A stretch of DNA of 64,000 nt from Daphnia carinata (Eukaryota; Arthropoda; Branchiopoda; Diplostraca; Daphniidae): contig NC_081340.1 in the NCBI RefSeq assembly GCF_022539665.2, forward strand, positions 1,054,001-1,118,000, written 5' to 3'. The position numbers were made by a program, and so were the translations under genes. Under the pieces are notes generated by a model. It saw only the letters and a program-made list of their open reading frames with translations, was not told where the DNA came from and made no database searches. This document shows positions 23,388-35,400 of the stretch, piece after piece; positions within the stretch are counted from its first letter, which is position 1; the number at the start of each line of letters is the position of its first letter.

Positions 23388-24700
23388 TCATTTTTGCTTA
23401 GGAGAAGGTCCTTTCCACCTTCCTCTCTGATAGTTTTCACCGGGTTGTGGGATGCGGTGAGGGTCTTGCATGTCCAGGCTGTTCCCTAGTACTGTTTGGA
23501 GGTTAGAAATTGGAGAATTTGACGGCGAACTGGCACGCGTTACCTCGTCGAGGAAGGGCTCTTCCATGTGTTCCATTTGGTCCGAATGTAAGTTTTGCTC
23601 TTGAATTTGACTGTGCCTTGGTTGGTTGTTGTATTTGCGTGGGTTTTGCATATTGATCAGCATATTTTTTATTTCCTCTAGGGAGCTGCTATTCTTCTTG
23701 ACATCTTTTTGGATTTCTTGGAGTTGTTTTATGTCGGTTTTGATTATGGTTAGTTCATTTTCTTGTTTTTTTATTCTTGTTTCCATGTTTGCCATTTTAC
23801 TGGTGTATTTTGCGCTGATGTTTTGGAGGATTTGAGGGATTTTTGGGCTTAGTTCAGCTCCTTTTTCTATTATTTTTGCAGCCACATGAAACGGAATATT
23901 TTTTTCTCTTGATTTTTCCAGGATTTTGATCCTCGTAACGATTGATGGGCATCTGGAGTCGTCTGCCTCATGGTCGGTGTTTGCGCAATTGGTGCATTTT
24001 TTTCCCTTGTGCACACTGCCAGTAGTTGGTGCTCTGTGCCACATCTTTTGCATCTTCGATTTGCGCTGCAGTTTCTTTCCCTGTGTCCGAGGGCCCAGCA
24101 GTTGGTACATTGGTACGGTCTGATTTTAGGTTTTTCTGGGACCAAGACTCTGCCTGCTAGTTTCACTTCAGTGGGGAGTTCATATGAGTTGAAGGTGAGT
24201 AGCACTGCCGAGGTATCCACAAATGTCCCGTCAGGTTGTCTCTTTCGGAATCTTTCAGCTTTCAATACACTTTGGTTGTTTAACAGGAATTGAATTGTCA
24301 TTACGTTTTCTGTAGTGAGGACTCTGGTGATTACCCCTTGGGCCAAGTTGGTGGCAAGGGAGATTTTCTTTTTAATTGGGAACCCTCCCACTTCCTTTAG
24401 GTTTGCTAGGAGGCCTTGCTGCTCTGATGAGTGTGGGTAGATGGTGATATTACCGTTGCTCCCGATACGGCTGTCTGCTATTTGTCCTATAATTGTCGTG
24501 AGCGATGTTGTCCAGTCCTACTGGTAGGATGGCTGGAGATATCACCTGGGCCTCTCTATCTATGTTGTTGCTGACGCCGAGGTGTGCTCTTTTATTTCGG
24601 GACAGGTGCTCGTTCCCAGTATCGTCGGTGTGCATATCAGTGTTTATCATTGCCATCTTGTCTTCTTTTCCCCCACTTTTTCGCACATAAGATTTAGCCA
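23388..24700 (-). pseudogene. LINE ORF1 (gag-like, CCHC zinc knuckles), frameshifted
   Basis: Coding similarity runs through three frames: about 24680-24480 (polar N-terminal part), 24391-24000 and 24110-23388. The central part carries CTNCWALGHRERNC, then CKRCGTEHQ and a third cluster CTNCANTDHEADDSRC, the tandem knuckles usual for I/Jockey-type ORF1. The C-terminal part has a heptad-rich coiled coil (KQENELTIIKTDIKQLQE). At least one frameshift separates the knuckles near 24000-24100. Confidence 0.75.
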
Positions 24701-24773
24701 AGGAAGGAGGAACGATATCACTTTGAATGTAGAAAAACGGGCTAGAAACCCGATTTCCGAAACATAGTGGGTG

Positions 24774-25095
24774 ATAGTAGTAGTAGTATCTTTGTGTGTG
24801 ACTGCGGGTTGGGTATCGCAAGACACGCTAGGGGTTATGGTATAGAATTATAGTCAGGTGGGCTGTTCAAGAAAAAGGAACGGTTGGCAAATGTCGGGCG
24901 GAGACACGTAAAGAGAACTTGCCTCCGTGGCGTTTCGAATGGAACTAATACGATATACAAATTATAACCCCACCAGATTAAAAAAGTAAACAAATGACTA
25001 AATTCGTCTGCTAATATATCTAAGTAATTTTTAAAAAGGCAACAATGTAGTCCCATAAGAAACACACAGCGAATAACTATGCAGTTTGAGCTCAC
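24774..25095 (-). mobile_element. 3'-end fragment of a second, upstream LINE copy
   Basis: After a (TAG)n tract at 24774-24788 the sequence CTTTGTGTGTGACTGCGGG resembles the 3' end of the main LINE at 17405-17425 (CTTTGTGTGCGGCTGGTG). This suggests a 5'-truncated sibling whose tail abuts the 5' end of the main element. An open frame with no recognisable domain follows to 25095. Confidence 0.45.
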
Positions 25096-25116
25096 CCGTT
25101 TGAGCTAGCTCATGAA

Positions 25117-25900
25117 CAGTGGTCGCCAAATCATCAACGATTTAAATCAAAAATGATTTAAATCATGATTTAAATCGATTTTTTGTGATTTTGATTTTGA
25201 TTTAAAAATCATTTTTAAAATGGGGATTTTGATGATGATTTTATCGTTAACACAAATCGATTCCAAATCAAAATCAAATAATCTTAAGGTTTACTTTAAG
25301 TACAGGTCCATGAGCCATTATTCTTATTCCCTTTTGACAGGATTATAACAGAACGTAGTGTTTATAGTAAAGTATAGTTTTTCTAAACGTGTTGCCCTCT
25401 TTGCTTCTTCGTCCACAAAGAACGATCCCTATAGCTTTGCTGATGATGAGACCTCCACGACTAAAGATGAGATAGATCTATATTTGTCTGACAAAGACAC
25501 TAGTTTGTCAATGTTAGACAGACATCCATTAATTAAATCTATTTTTATTAAGTACAAAACTGCTGTGCCTTGCAGTGCCCCTGAAGAACGCCTCTTCAGC
25601 ATTGCTTCATTGGTGTTAATCGCAAGAAGAAGCCGGCTGAGAGGCAAATTATTAGAGTATAGGATTTTGCTGAAAATAGCCAAAAAACTAGGAAATTTAC
25701 AAATTAAAAAAAAAGGGTTTCTGCTTATTTATTCGCTACTTCTTCTATGTAAATAAAAGATTTGATTTTGATTTGATATTGATTTGATTTGAAAAAAAAT
25801 TCTAGAAAAATGATTGATTTTTGATTTGATTTTCAGCGATTTTTGGAAAATGATTTGATTTACTTTAAAAATCATTTTTCAAGTGATTTGCCGAACACCG
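25117..25900 (+). mobile_element. Internally deleted hAT transposon with 8-bp target duplication
   Basis: Left end CAGTGGTCGCCAAATC; right end complementary to CGGTGTTCGGCAAATC. The perfect direct repeat CTCATGAA flanks it at 25109-25116 and 25901-25908. The sub-terminal regions are arrays of GATTTAAATC/TGATTTGATTT motifs. The 784-bp element retains only the C-terminal part of a transposase. Confidence 0.88.
25358..25756 (+). pseudogene. hAT transposase C-terminal dimerisation domain (remnant)
   Basis: Residues 35-120 of the open frame match the hAT dimerisation region in layout: an acidic lead ending in YLSDKD, then HPLIKSIFIKYKT, CSAPEERLFSIAS and RRSRLRGKLLEYRILLK. The catalytic RNase-H-like core is absent, so it is a deletion derivative. 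Confidence 0.8.
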
Positions 25901-25908
25901 CTCATGAA

Positions 25909-28900
25909 TTCCGTGTTGGGTCTGTCTCCTCGTCGAATTTCGTCGAGAAAGTGCAACTTTTTAAATAGATTTCAAAGGGCATACTGGCTACTGCTACGAA
26001 ACGAGACTTTTTTAGTCGATTATTATTTGAAAATTTTGTTTAGCTTCGTGTATCGTGAATTCGGGAGCGCACAAAGCCTAATGTTTATTATTTTATTCAA
26101 AATCTGACAAGGTCGCCGTATTCAGAGTTTGTTGACACAAGCAGTCTGCAAACATCTATACACCATTTGCTGAAGATTCTGAAGAAGATTCAAGATCGTT
26201 TCGGTTTGACAGTGGGGGAGCAAGGCGAAGGAGTGTTCACGTTGTTACCTTCGTTATTATACATGTAATGCAGGTATAGTTTCATCGTTTGTTAATAGAA
26301 TGAAATGGATACGTATTTTTATGACAGCAAGGTGATGGTGAAATTTTTATCATCGGTTCTTTACAGCACCAACTACGTCAGCGAGATTTACCGATTACTA
26401 TGCGTTAATACGAAGAGTACGGTCTTAGATGGAGTGCTATTCGTTTACACTGTCAAATGGACTTTTCGCGTTCTCACCAAATGGGCTATTTGCTGCTATC
26501 TGCAATAAAAAAAAAATTCTGAAACTGACCTCTACAGTACTAACAGAACTGGGAGAAACAAATCTTTGGTTTCCATTTTTTTTTTATTCCAAACGTAATT
26601 CCACCGCAGAACGTTACGCATTTTTTGTTTTAATGTCTGACCCAACTTCTAGTGTACTGAAAACCTTTCAACGGCAATGGTTGGAAAGCAGGCGAGAAGG
26701 ACAATCAACTCGATCGAAATGCAATCATTTCAGTTACGTAAGAGAAACAAATCATAAAAAAAAAGGAACAATCAACGAAATGCGAAGATTTTCGAAAATC
26801 ATTCGCAATGCGGTACGGCCCAATTTTACATTAACAAAGTGCAAATATTCTTTTCTTCCACGCAAAAACACGCCGTGTTCCAAACATCTTTTGTCTTATT
26901 CACACACGGCCAGTTCCCTTTTTTACCACCACATACAACACCCTCCCCCCCCCCCAACTATTTGCACGTTACGTATTATTTACACAAGAGGGCGCCTCAC
27001 CCGGAGCACACCTATGGAGCAAACGTAATCTAACACGGGGTTGGGTTTGGAAAGAAGATCAAGTCCCGAGTGTCATATTGCACTTTACACGGCGCATAGT
27101 AAAATAGGCACCCCCCCCCCCCCCACCTCGGCCAAAACCCTTTTCAATGTCCTAGACATGAATGGAAATAGAAAAAAAGAGTTTCATATTTTTTTTTTCC
27201 TATGTGTGTGTATGAAGTGCACCTGCGTGTAGACCCATAACAAACGAAGACATTCAAACAAAGGAATCGAAAAGATGGCAAAGAAAAAAGGGAGCTCTAT
27301 TGTCTCGACAAGCGTTTTTTAACAAATGTCAGACTCATTCAAATGTCTACATCCACGTGTGTACTCTTCCTCCCAATTGATCCGCACCAATTTTCGCCAT
27401 TCTAAGCCCACCCCTTTTCCGACCCTCGTATTTAAACGGCGTGAATTCGCGCTCCATCGTACACATATCAAATAATATCAGGAAGCAAAAAAAAAAAAAA
27501 AAAAAAAAGGGAAGGGGTACCACCTTTTTGTTCACATCCCCTCACATTCTTGTATTATTATTCCCCAACCCCGACGTGTTGACGATCAAGTCACAATAGG
27601 TACGCGTCACAATCGGAAGAGGAAGCTCCTGTCGTGACATCAAAGAGCAGTTGGAAACTCCTTTTTATTTTATTTTTTAAACATGAAAAGATGAAACTCC
27701 GTCAACCATCCAACGCTTTCGACTTGAATACAATTTCCCCAAACCAAGTGTTCTTACGCGTGTGCGGAGGGGAGGAGGAGGAGATTGTGAACCATGAGAA
27801 AATGCTATTGCTCTTCTTGGTACCTCTACAGTGTCGTTGATGAGTTTCCAACCAAACAAACCCCCCCAAAAAAATCTCCTTTTCGTTCTAGAACGCTACG
27901 TACGATTCCCTAACCGGCTTTTCGGGTTACATACAGCGTAAGAGAGAAGCCAATCTACTGTACGAAATGACAACCGAGATAATATAGCGGGCCTTTTACT
28001 TTTCTTTTTTTTTTCTCATATAAGAAAACTGCAATAGTCCCTCTAAAAATAGGAATCAACTGTATACCTTTCTCATCTGGCTTAGGGTGCACAGCTCAAC
28101 TATGTGTGATATACGGTGATGAAAAAAACAAGAGCAAATGGAATATATGTTCCAGGCATTGTTGATTCCATTAGCAGAGAGGGAGCGCAAGACGCCTATT
28201 CGATAAATCATAGACCTATCAGTGCCACTATATACCTCGCTCACAAAAGAACGCACACATGTCAACAAACTTTTTACGTTTCATTATTACGTTAGAAAAC
28301 AACGTCAACAGCGCAGCGAGGAAACGTCCCGAGCTCCGCATAACGCAGTCGAGCATCACGATAGATATTGACCGACCGGCTTCGATACTAAAAGAAACAA
28401 CGTTCAAAATTCGCGCATATTTTTCAGAGTTTCCCTACGATATGCATGTTCTCTATGTTACCCTAGTGCGCGCATCTGCAAATCGCGCACATCGATATGA
28501 AATAAACACCTTTTCTTTTCTCGTTACGTATCCAGGGTAAAATCTACCCTCTTGCAATGCATTTCGCGTTACTTGGGAGCTACCCTTTACCTACAACTGC
28601 TTGCCCCCAACATAACTGTTGGTTTTTTCAAAACTAACAAAAAATTCAATAAAAACCATCCATAGGAAATCCAGGAAAGAAAAACGAACCTACGTCATAT
28701 AATTGGCTAACGTGCAGGCTTCGTTCGGTGCAGTCAACCATCACGTTTTGATACGAGTAACAGGGAAAGAGAGGGGGTAGGACACGGTGATGTACATACA
28801 CGGCGATGGAGTGGAAAAGAAAAACGCCGAAAGGAATTCAAGCGCAAAGACGGAGCATGTCTTCGACAAGATGATGTAGTCGATTCGAATTGAACAAAAG

Positions 28901-30880
28901 TGAAGACGGTTTGGGGGGGGAGGGAGAGATAGAGAAGAATAAGAAAAATCTACGACTAGACGACAATGACAAGGACCACCCGTCCTGCAAGATCAAATTG
29001 AAAATGGTCCCCCCCCTCCCATCTTTTTTTTTTTTTTGGCGGCCTGTGCGTATACATAGCAAGAAGAAATCGAGAAAAGCAATAGATACAAGCAAGTCAG
29101 TGAGCCGAGTTTTTTTTTCTATTCCCCTAGAATCGATTACGAGGATGGAAGAACTCGCGCGCCAGTAGCCCTCCCCCCGATCTCTTGGAAGATCATCGGC
29201 TCGGAAACGATGCGGCACAAGCTATGTAGTCGGACACATAGAAAAAAAAAGAAAATCAAAAGGAAAAAGAGGCCTAGAAAAAGAAAAAAATCTAAACGAA
29301 AGACCATGTACAAGTGTGCAAAGATCAATCTCCGTTCTGGGGGTAGAAATACTGATTTACATGATTTACAAAGAAAGTAAAAAATAGAATAAGAATACGA
29401 CCGCTAAACTTTGTGGAACACATGTGTGTTAGCCGTAGGAAAGATGGGCTGGAACGTACGTACAAATAGAAGAATATATACTACGCCTCCATTTCGTGAC
29501 TATGTTTTTTTCCTCCCACTTGATGTGCCAAATGAGTTATGCGTGACTCCACGTCAACGACTTATTACATCATTGGCTTTTTTTTTCTTTCTTTCTTTCT
29601 TTCTTTCTGCTATTATTTTTCAAGACAGATTTTCATGACTCTTGACATGAACATGTCTTCTACACACAAAGTTTGTTTCCCGCTGCCGGCCAAATGGAAC
29701 TATCGATTCAACTTGTGCGTTTGTGTTTTTTACAACGACTTGAACATCGCAGCAGGTCATTGCTCTTTCATCTTTTATTTTGTCGTAACGTGCTACTTGC
29801 AAGGATTTACGTTCTCCCCTTCTCGCTTTTTAACAACGAGAGAGAGAAAAAAAAAATAAATTATAGATCACCCAAGAATAATACGTTCAAATGGCAAAGG
29901 GTCTGGAGAAAAACGGACATTTGGTTCTCCTCGATTGACCGCGCCCTACTGGTTCCATGTCTCTCCTCAACAGCCATCCCCCCCCCCCACCCATCTCTGC
30001 AAACTGACGATAGACGTTGTTCTGCTACTACTTCTTTTTTTCTCGTGATGTACAACAACAGACGGCCATCATTTTTCCAAACGGAGAGGCAATAAAAAAT
30101 AGAGGACTGCTACCCCCCTCTTTCCTTCCGCCTACACATAAAAAGGGTAGCGAGTTTATTTGTCCTTTGGTGTCTATTAGAAAAACAGCGAGGACGTAAC
30201 AGAACTCTCCAATTTCTCGATTCCGTACCGGTCGTGTGTATGACGGAGGGAAACCAAGAGAGGGGAGACAACATCCAACATTGATTGGGGAGAAAAAAAG
30301 AAAAAGATCTTTAAAAAGAAAAACAAACTGAATGCCAAAAAAAAGAAAATCAGGTGATGGCTGTACCCCAATTGAACCCAGCATAACCTAACCTTCCGGA
30401 GATGGTGAGGAATCAAGAAGGAGGGTGCATCGAAGCAAACCAGCGGCTCTCGCCCAGGCCATTAGTCGGACCCAATACTTCTTTAATGGTTCCGCACGGG
30501 GCGGCACAGTTCGCCACTACAAATCTGTGTTTGTACAACGGGGTTGATATAACAAATACTCCGTGTGTGAGTCAGATGCAGCCTATAAGACCCCACCCTA
30601 TCGTTTCGAGCAAGAACAAACACACAAGAGTCCAAACCCCCCCCCCCTTATTTTCCTTTTCAGTTTCTGTAAAGAGCGTATGCTTTACCCCCCCTCACCA
30701 TATAAAAAAAAGACGTGAAAAAAAGGAAAGCCAATACAACAACAAATATACAAAACGAAAGTTACCGAAAATCCCCATTGTACTCTTTCGGCCGAATTCA
30801 CTTGTTTGTCTTTACCATTTGTTTGTGTGTAATCCTCACTGAATTTGTAGATGCAGTAAGCCTATTTTTCTTCTTTAATT
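25909..30880. other. Long homopolymer-rich non-coding stretch
   Basis: About 5 kb without a recognisable exon. It has many A, T, C and G runs of 8-20 bases (for example C runs near 26945 and 27111, an A run near 27490, T runs near 29025 and 29110) and short CTTT repeats near 29585. Open frames are short and of skewed composition. It may be intron or UTR of a large gene. The segment 29805-29965 is the source or twin of the patchwork copy at 31383-31560. Confidence 0.45.
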
Positions 30881-31100
30881 TACATGGGGCCTATTTTTTT
30901 CCCCGTTTGGGCTCAAAGTTCCGTGCCTTTTTGGCCGTCTCATCCGGAGTCGATCGGATGGGCCTACTGTGATCGATCATGATGTCGCCTCCTCTGCGCT
31001 GCTCTCGTTTATTCGTTTTGAATTTCAACAAACCCCCCTGGTATACCCCTCCCTGGACCAACCCACGCATGTGAGAGATGAAGCGAATCGATGTTCTGTT

Positions 31101-31342
<242 letters not shown>

Positions 31343-31382
31343 CATCTACAGCTTCCAGGTACACACACACACACACACACAC

Positions 31383-31560
31383 ATTTACGTTCACACACAC
31401 ACACTCGCTTTTTAACAACGAGAGAGAGAAAAAAACAATAAATTATAGATCACCCAAGAATAATACGTTCAAACACACAACACACACACACAGAAAACAC
31501 GGACATTTGGTTCACACACGATTGACCGCACACACTACACACACACATGTCTCACACACA
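31383..31560 (+). repeat. Patchwork copy of 29805-29965 overwritten with CA runs
   Basis: Blocks identical or nearly so to 29805-29965 occur in the same order: ATTTACGTTC, about 70 bases from TCGCTTTTTAACAACGAG, ACGGACATTTGGTTC, GATTGACCGC, TAC and ATGTCTC. The sequence between blocks in the original is replaced by CA repeats of similar length. Confidence 0.9.
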
Positions 31561-31689
31561 CACAATACTGTTTCCTATTTTTTTTTTTTTTTTCCTATTG
31601 TAACAGTTTAACTGGATTTATTTATTCGTAGACAGGTTACAGCTTTACACGACAGCACTACACGACAACAGCACTAACACAGCTTACAG

Positions 31690-32445
31690 CTACACAGACT
31701 TACTACACTGGACTGCCCCTTTAGCCGGCCGCAGACGGGCTCTTAAGGCCTCTGACATCCGGCCAGATTGGCAAAGGCTCTTCATCCTCCCTTTCCGATC
31801 GATAGGCTTTAGGAAAGGGCATACACTGCCCATGTAGGGTGCACATTTTCGGGCCTCGTCGACGTTGAACTCGACGAATAGTTGACGGTCTGGCGATACT
31901 CCCAAGTATGGAGCCAAACCTTCGTAGGAGTGGGATACTGACTCCTCTTTGCTGGATGCTACTGGCATGGGAAACACACTGTAGATCTGCAAGGCGTAAT
32001 TGAATTCGAACACCGGCAGATGAATAAACAATCGAACGTTCCCACTCACAAGCGCCGCCTCCACCCTGGCTTCCTGGTACGCTCTCCAGCGCATCTCCTC
32101 CTTGTAATGCTGGTGTTAGTCCCCAGCCTTGGGGCAAAGCTTGTCGAACCGAATCCAGCGCTTGAGCCAGTACATTCGGAGGACAAAGGAGTGGTGACAA
32201 TCTCCCTATAACTGCATCCGCTAGGCCGGTTTGCCAACCGTGTAGGACTTCGGCCGTCCAGTCCAGCGCTCTATTTGCTTTCTCCACAGACCTTGTTACT
32301 TTTTGCAGGAACAGTAACTCTCAAGCCAGGTGAGTCCAGCTATCATTAAAGACCTTCCTCAGCTGTGCCTGTTCTCGACGCATCTGCCCCGCCACTGCCA
32401 TGAGAGCACTGATTTCCGACTCATGCTCCGCCAGGTGTCCCATAG
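31690..32445 (-). pseudogene. Remainder of the gypsy envelope, broken
   Basis: Envelope-like sequence continues below 32446 in other frames. One shift lies at about 32450, an in-frame TGA near 32325, and a further shift near 32150. The last frame contains FIHLPVFEFNYALQIYSVFP and spaced cysteines (ARKCAPYMGSVC), then stops at 31690 without a visible membrane anchor. It is described as broken and not reconstructed. Confidence 0.65.
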
Positions 32446-35400
32446 TCACATTAACAAGGTCGCTTGCTCCTGGAGCAGGTGCACCACCTCCAGACCCCTC
32501 TTGTCGAATGACTCGAGCTTCGAGTGCACGGCTTCCAAGTCCTTCGTCGTGGCGGTTCCAAAGAGCCAGTTAAGAAGCTGGCCGCCCCCGTCGATCAATC
32601 CGCGCTTCCGCCGGGTTCCGTCGCCTTTCAAAGCTCGTTCTAGTTCTCGGAATTCCCGCCTCCGACGCTCCGCTCTTGCCTTGATTTCAGCCAAATCAAG
32701 CGCCGGACCTTCCAAAAACGGTTTTACTTCCATAGGGAAATTCCCCGTTACCGCTTTGCCGAAGGCACTCGACATATCGTCTATCCAAGCGGTAACCAAT
32801 TTAATTACCTGCTCCGCCCGCTTGGTGGGCACGTCGTAAATGACAACCCATTCTGAGTCGCCCAGTGCCAAAGTACCCTCGGGGTGAAACACTGCTCCCT
32901 CGGTAACAACGAATTTTCCCTTCATTTCGTTCCCTTGAACCAATTGGCCTACGACACAGACCAATGTAAAGAACAGCATGTTCTTCATCCATCCGGGTGC
33001 CCGTTTCTTCCTGGTAGGACGACCCGTCGGTGCTTCCGCCGCCGAGTCCATTGCGGAACCTCCTTCGTCTTGTAGGCCTTCGTCCAGTTCGGCGATCGGC
33101 TCCAATGGACGGCACCTCACTCTTCCCCTTTCTCTTTTCGCTGGCTGTTCCACAGCTACTCCAATAGGGTCGGTGTCAGGTGTCACTTCACTGTCAGCTT
33201 CGGGTATCGGCCCCGTGTCATTATCGGCACGCGCCCCACCCGCTTCCATTTCGGCACGTGCCTCTCCCGAGCCGGTATCAACACACTCGACACCCGACTC
33301 GGTTTCGGCATCCACTACCTTCTCACTTTCTTCTTCGCTATCGGACTCGTCGTCCGATTCCACTACAAACTTCTTCATTTGAGACACATGCACTACAATA
33401 GTTTTTTTCCCACTTGGTTTCCGAAGTTCATAGTTTAGTTCAGTAACTTGTCTGACCACTTTGTAAGGACCCACGTATTGATGCAGCAACTTCTCCGCGA
33501 ACCCCTTTTTTCGCTGTGGACGAAAGATTAACACTAAATCACCAGGTTCGTACAATGGTGGCACACTCGCTCTGGCATCATATTGCGTCTTTTGCCGTTG
33601 CTGTACTATGGCCAGCCGGTCCTTGACGTCCTCTCTCAGCTCCATCATTGCCTTCATCAGGTCTTCTGCGTCGACGAGTTTTGGCTGGTTTGGTCCTGTC
33701 GCCGCCAGAAGATCCGCCGGAATCACTGCCTCTCTTCCATACACCATCATAAAAGGCGTATGGTTGGTGCTTTCCAGTCGGGCAGTGTTGTAGGCAAATG
33801 TTACAAATCCGAGGAATTCGTCCCAATCCTCGTGGCTCTCATCCACGTACATCGCTAGCATAGTCGCTAGCGTCTTGTTCTGTCTCTCCACCAGGCCGTT
33901 TGCTTGTTGATGGTAAGGCACCGTCATGCGATGCGACAGTCGCAGCAATGCCAACACTTCGCGGGTGACTTCGGCTGTAAAACACTTTCCTTGATCTGAA
34001 GTCAACTCCCGTGGAAATCCATGTCGAAGCACGACATCCTCGACGAAGAATTTTGCGATTTGCCGGGCCGTGGCATCCGGCAAAGCCCGTGCTTCCACCC
34101 ATTTTGTAAGGTAGTCTACTGCAACCACAATGTTTGTGTTCCCACTGCGGGATCGTGGGAATGGGCCAAGGACATCAATTCCGATCCTCTCGAAAGGTCC
34201 TCCCACCTGTGTGATCTCCATCAGACCCTTCGTCTTTCCCTGATCCGGCTTCCGCGTCTGGCAGCTTTTGCAGCTCTGGACATACCGGGTAACAGCTCTG
34301 TCCATTTTAGGCCAATCAAATCTTTGCCTAGCCTTTTCCAGGGTCTTTCCTTGCCCCAGATGCCCTGCCGTAGGTTCATCATGAACCCACGACAACGCTT
34401 CCTTCCGCCGCTCCGGAGGCACACAAAGGCGGTCAAATTCCTGACCGAATCTGATCGTCTTCAGGTACAGCAAGCCTTCCTTCAGCATAAAATTTCCGTA
34501 CTGCGTGGCCCCGTTCTTGCCCATCACTTGTTTGATCCATCGCCACTGCTTCACACGGTCTTGGCCTTCCGCCCAAGATCCTATATCCAAGCCTATAGCC
34601 GCCACTGGAAAGACCGCAGCTTGCGCCTCTTCTTCCCCTTCTTGTATAGGGTACCGCGATAGGGCGTCAGCGTCTTCGTGTAAACTTCCTTTCTTGTAGC
34701 GGATGGAGATGTCGTATTCTTGTAACGCCAGACTCCACCTCTCCAACCGGCCACTGAGTTCCTGCTTGGTCATCAGCCAACACAAGGCATGATGGTCGGT
34801 TTTCACTACCACTTTTGTACCCCAAATGTATGGCCGAAACTTCTTTACAGCCCATACAATGGCGAGGCACTCCTTTTCCGTTATCGTGTAGTTCCTCTCC
34901 GACCTGTTCAACACTCTGCTCACGAAGCAAATTGGCATGGGGTTCCCGTCTCTTTCTTGCATAAGCGCCGCCCCTATGCCATAGTCACAGGCGTCGGGAT
35001 GCACTTCAAAGTTCTTCGAATAGTCTGGATGAGCAAGCTTTGCTGCCTCCACCAGCGCAGCTTTCAACTCGGCGAAACTGTTTCGTTCCGGTTCTTCCCA
35101 ATGAAACACACCCTTCCCCTCCATTGTCGTAAGCGGGTACGCCACCTGGGCGAAATTGGGCACGAACTTCCGATAGAACGAACAAAGGCCTACAAAGCTT
35201 TTGACCCACTTTCTCTTTGCCTTCTCATTGGCATTGAGGTTTGGCCCCGGGAACATTTCAATGGCCTTACAGTGGTCCGGATCCGGCTCTATTCCGGCCT
35301 TGCTTACCACGTGGCCCAGCATTCTCACACGCTTGTTCCCAAAGGCACACTTTTCTATCTTCAACTTCAAATTGGCCTTCCGGAAGCAGGACAAGACTTT

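Larger units (their letters stand above)
17406..24773 (-). mobile_element. Decayed I-clade non-LTR retrotransposon (LINE) with nested insertions
   Basis: The element reads on the minus strand: ORF1 with a CCHC gag-like region, then ORF2 with APE endonuclease, reverse transcriptase, RNase H and a C-terminal cysteine motif. This order, with an RNase H domain, is that of the I superfamily. A (TAC)n tract (read on the minus strand) lies at the 3' end, 17390-17405. A similar tract lies just upstream of the 5' end, 24774-24788. Four other insertions split ORF2: 17961-18361, 19558-19980, 20688-21741 and about 22726-23102. There are further frameshifts, so it is inactive. Confidence 0.85.

Noticed and set aside
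25138-25290. CRISPR-like array of GATTTAAATC units
   Set aside because: Units are overlapping sub-terminal motifs of a hAT element without regular spacers, in a eukaryotic genome.
31721-32287. Alternative minus-strand frame over the envelope remnant
   Set aside because: Only parts agree with envelope-like sequence; the rest is an out-of-frame reading, so I annotated the broken envelope rather than a new gene.
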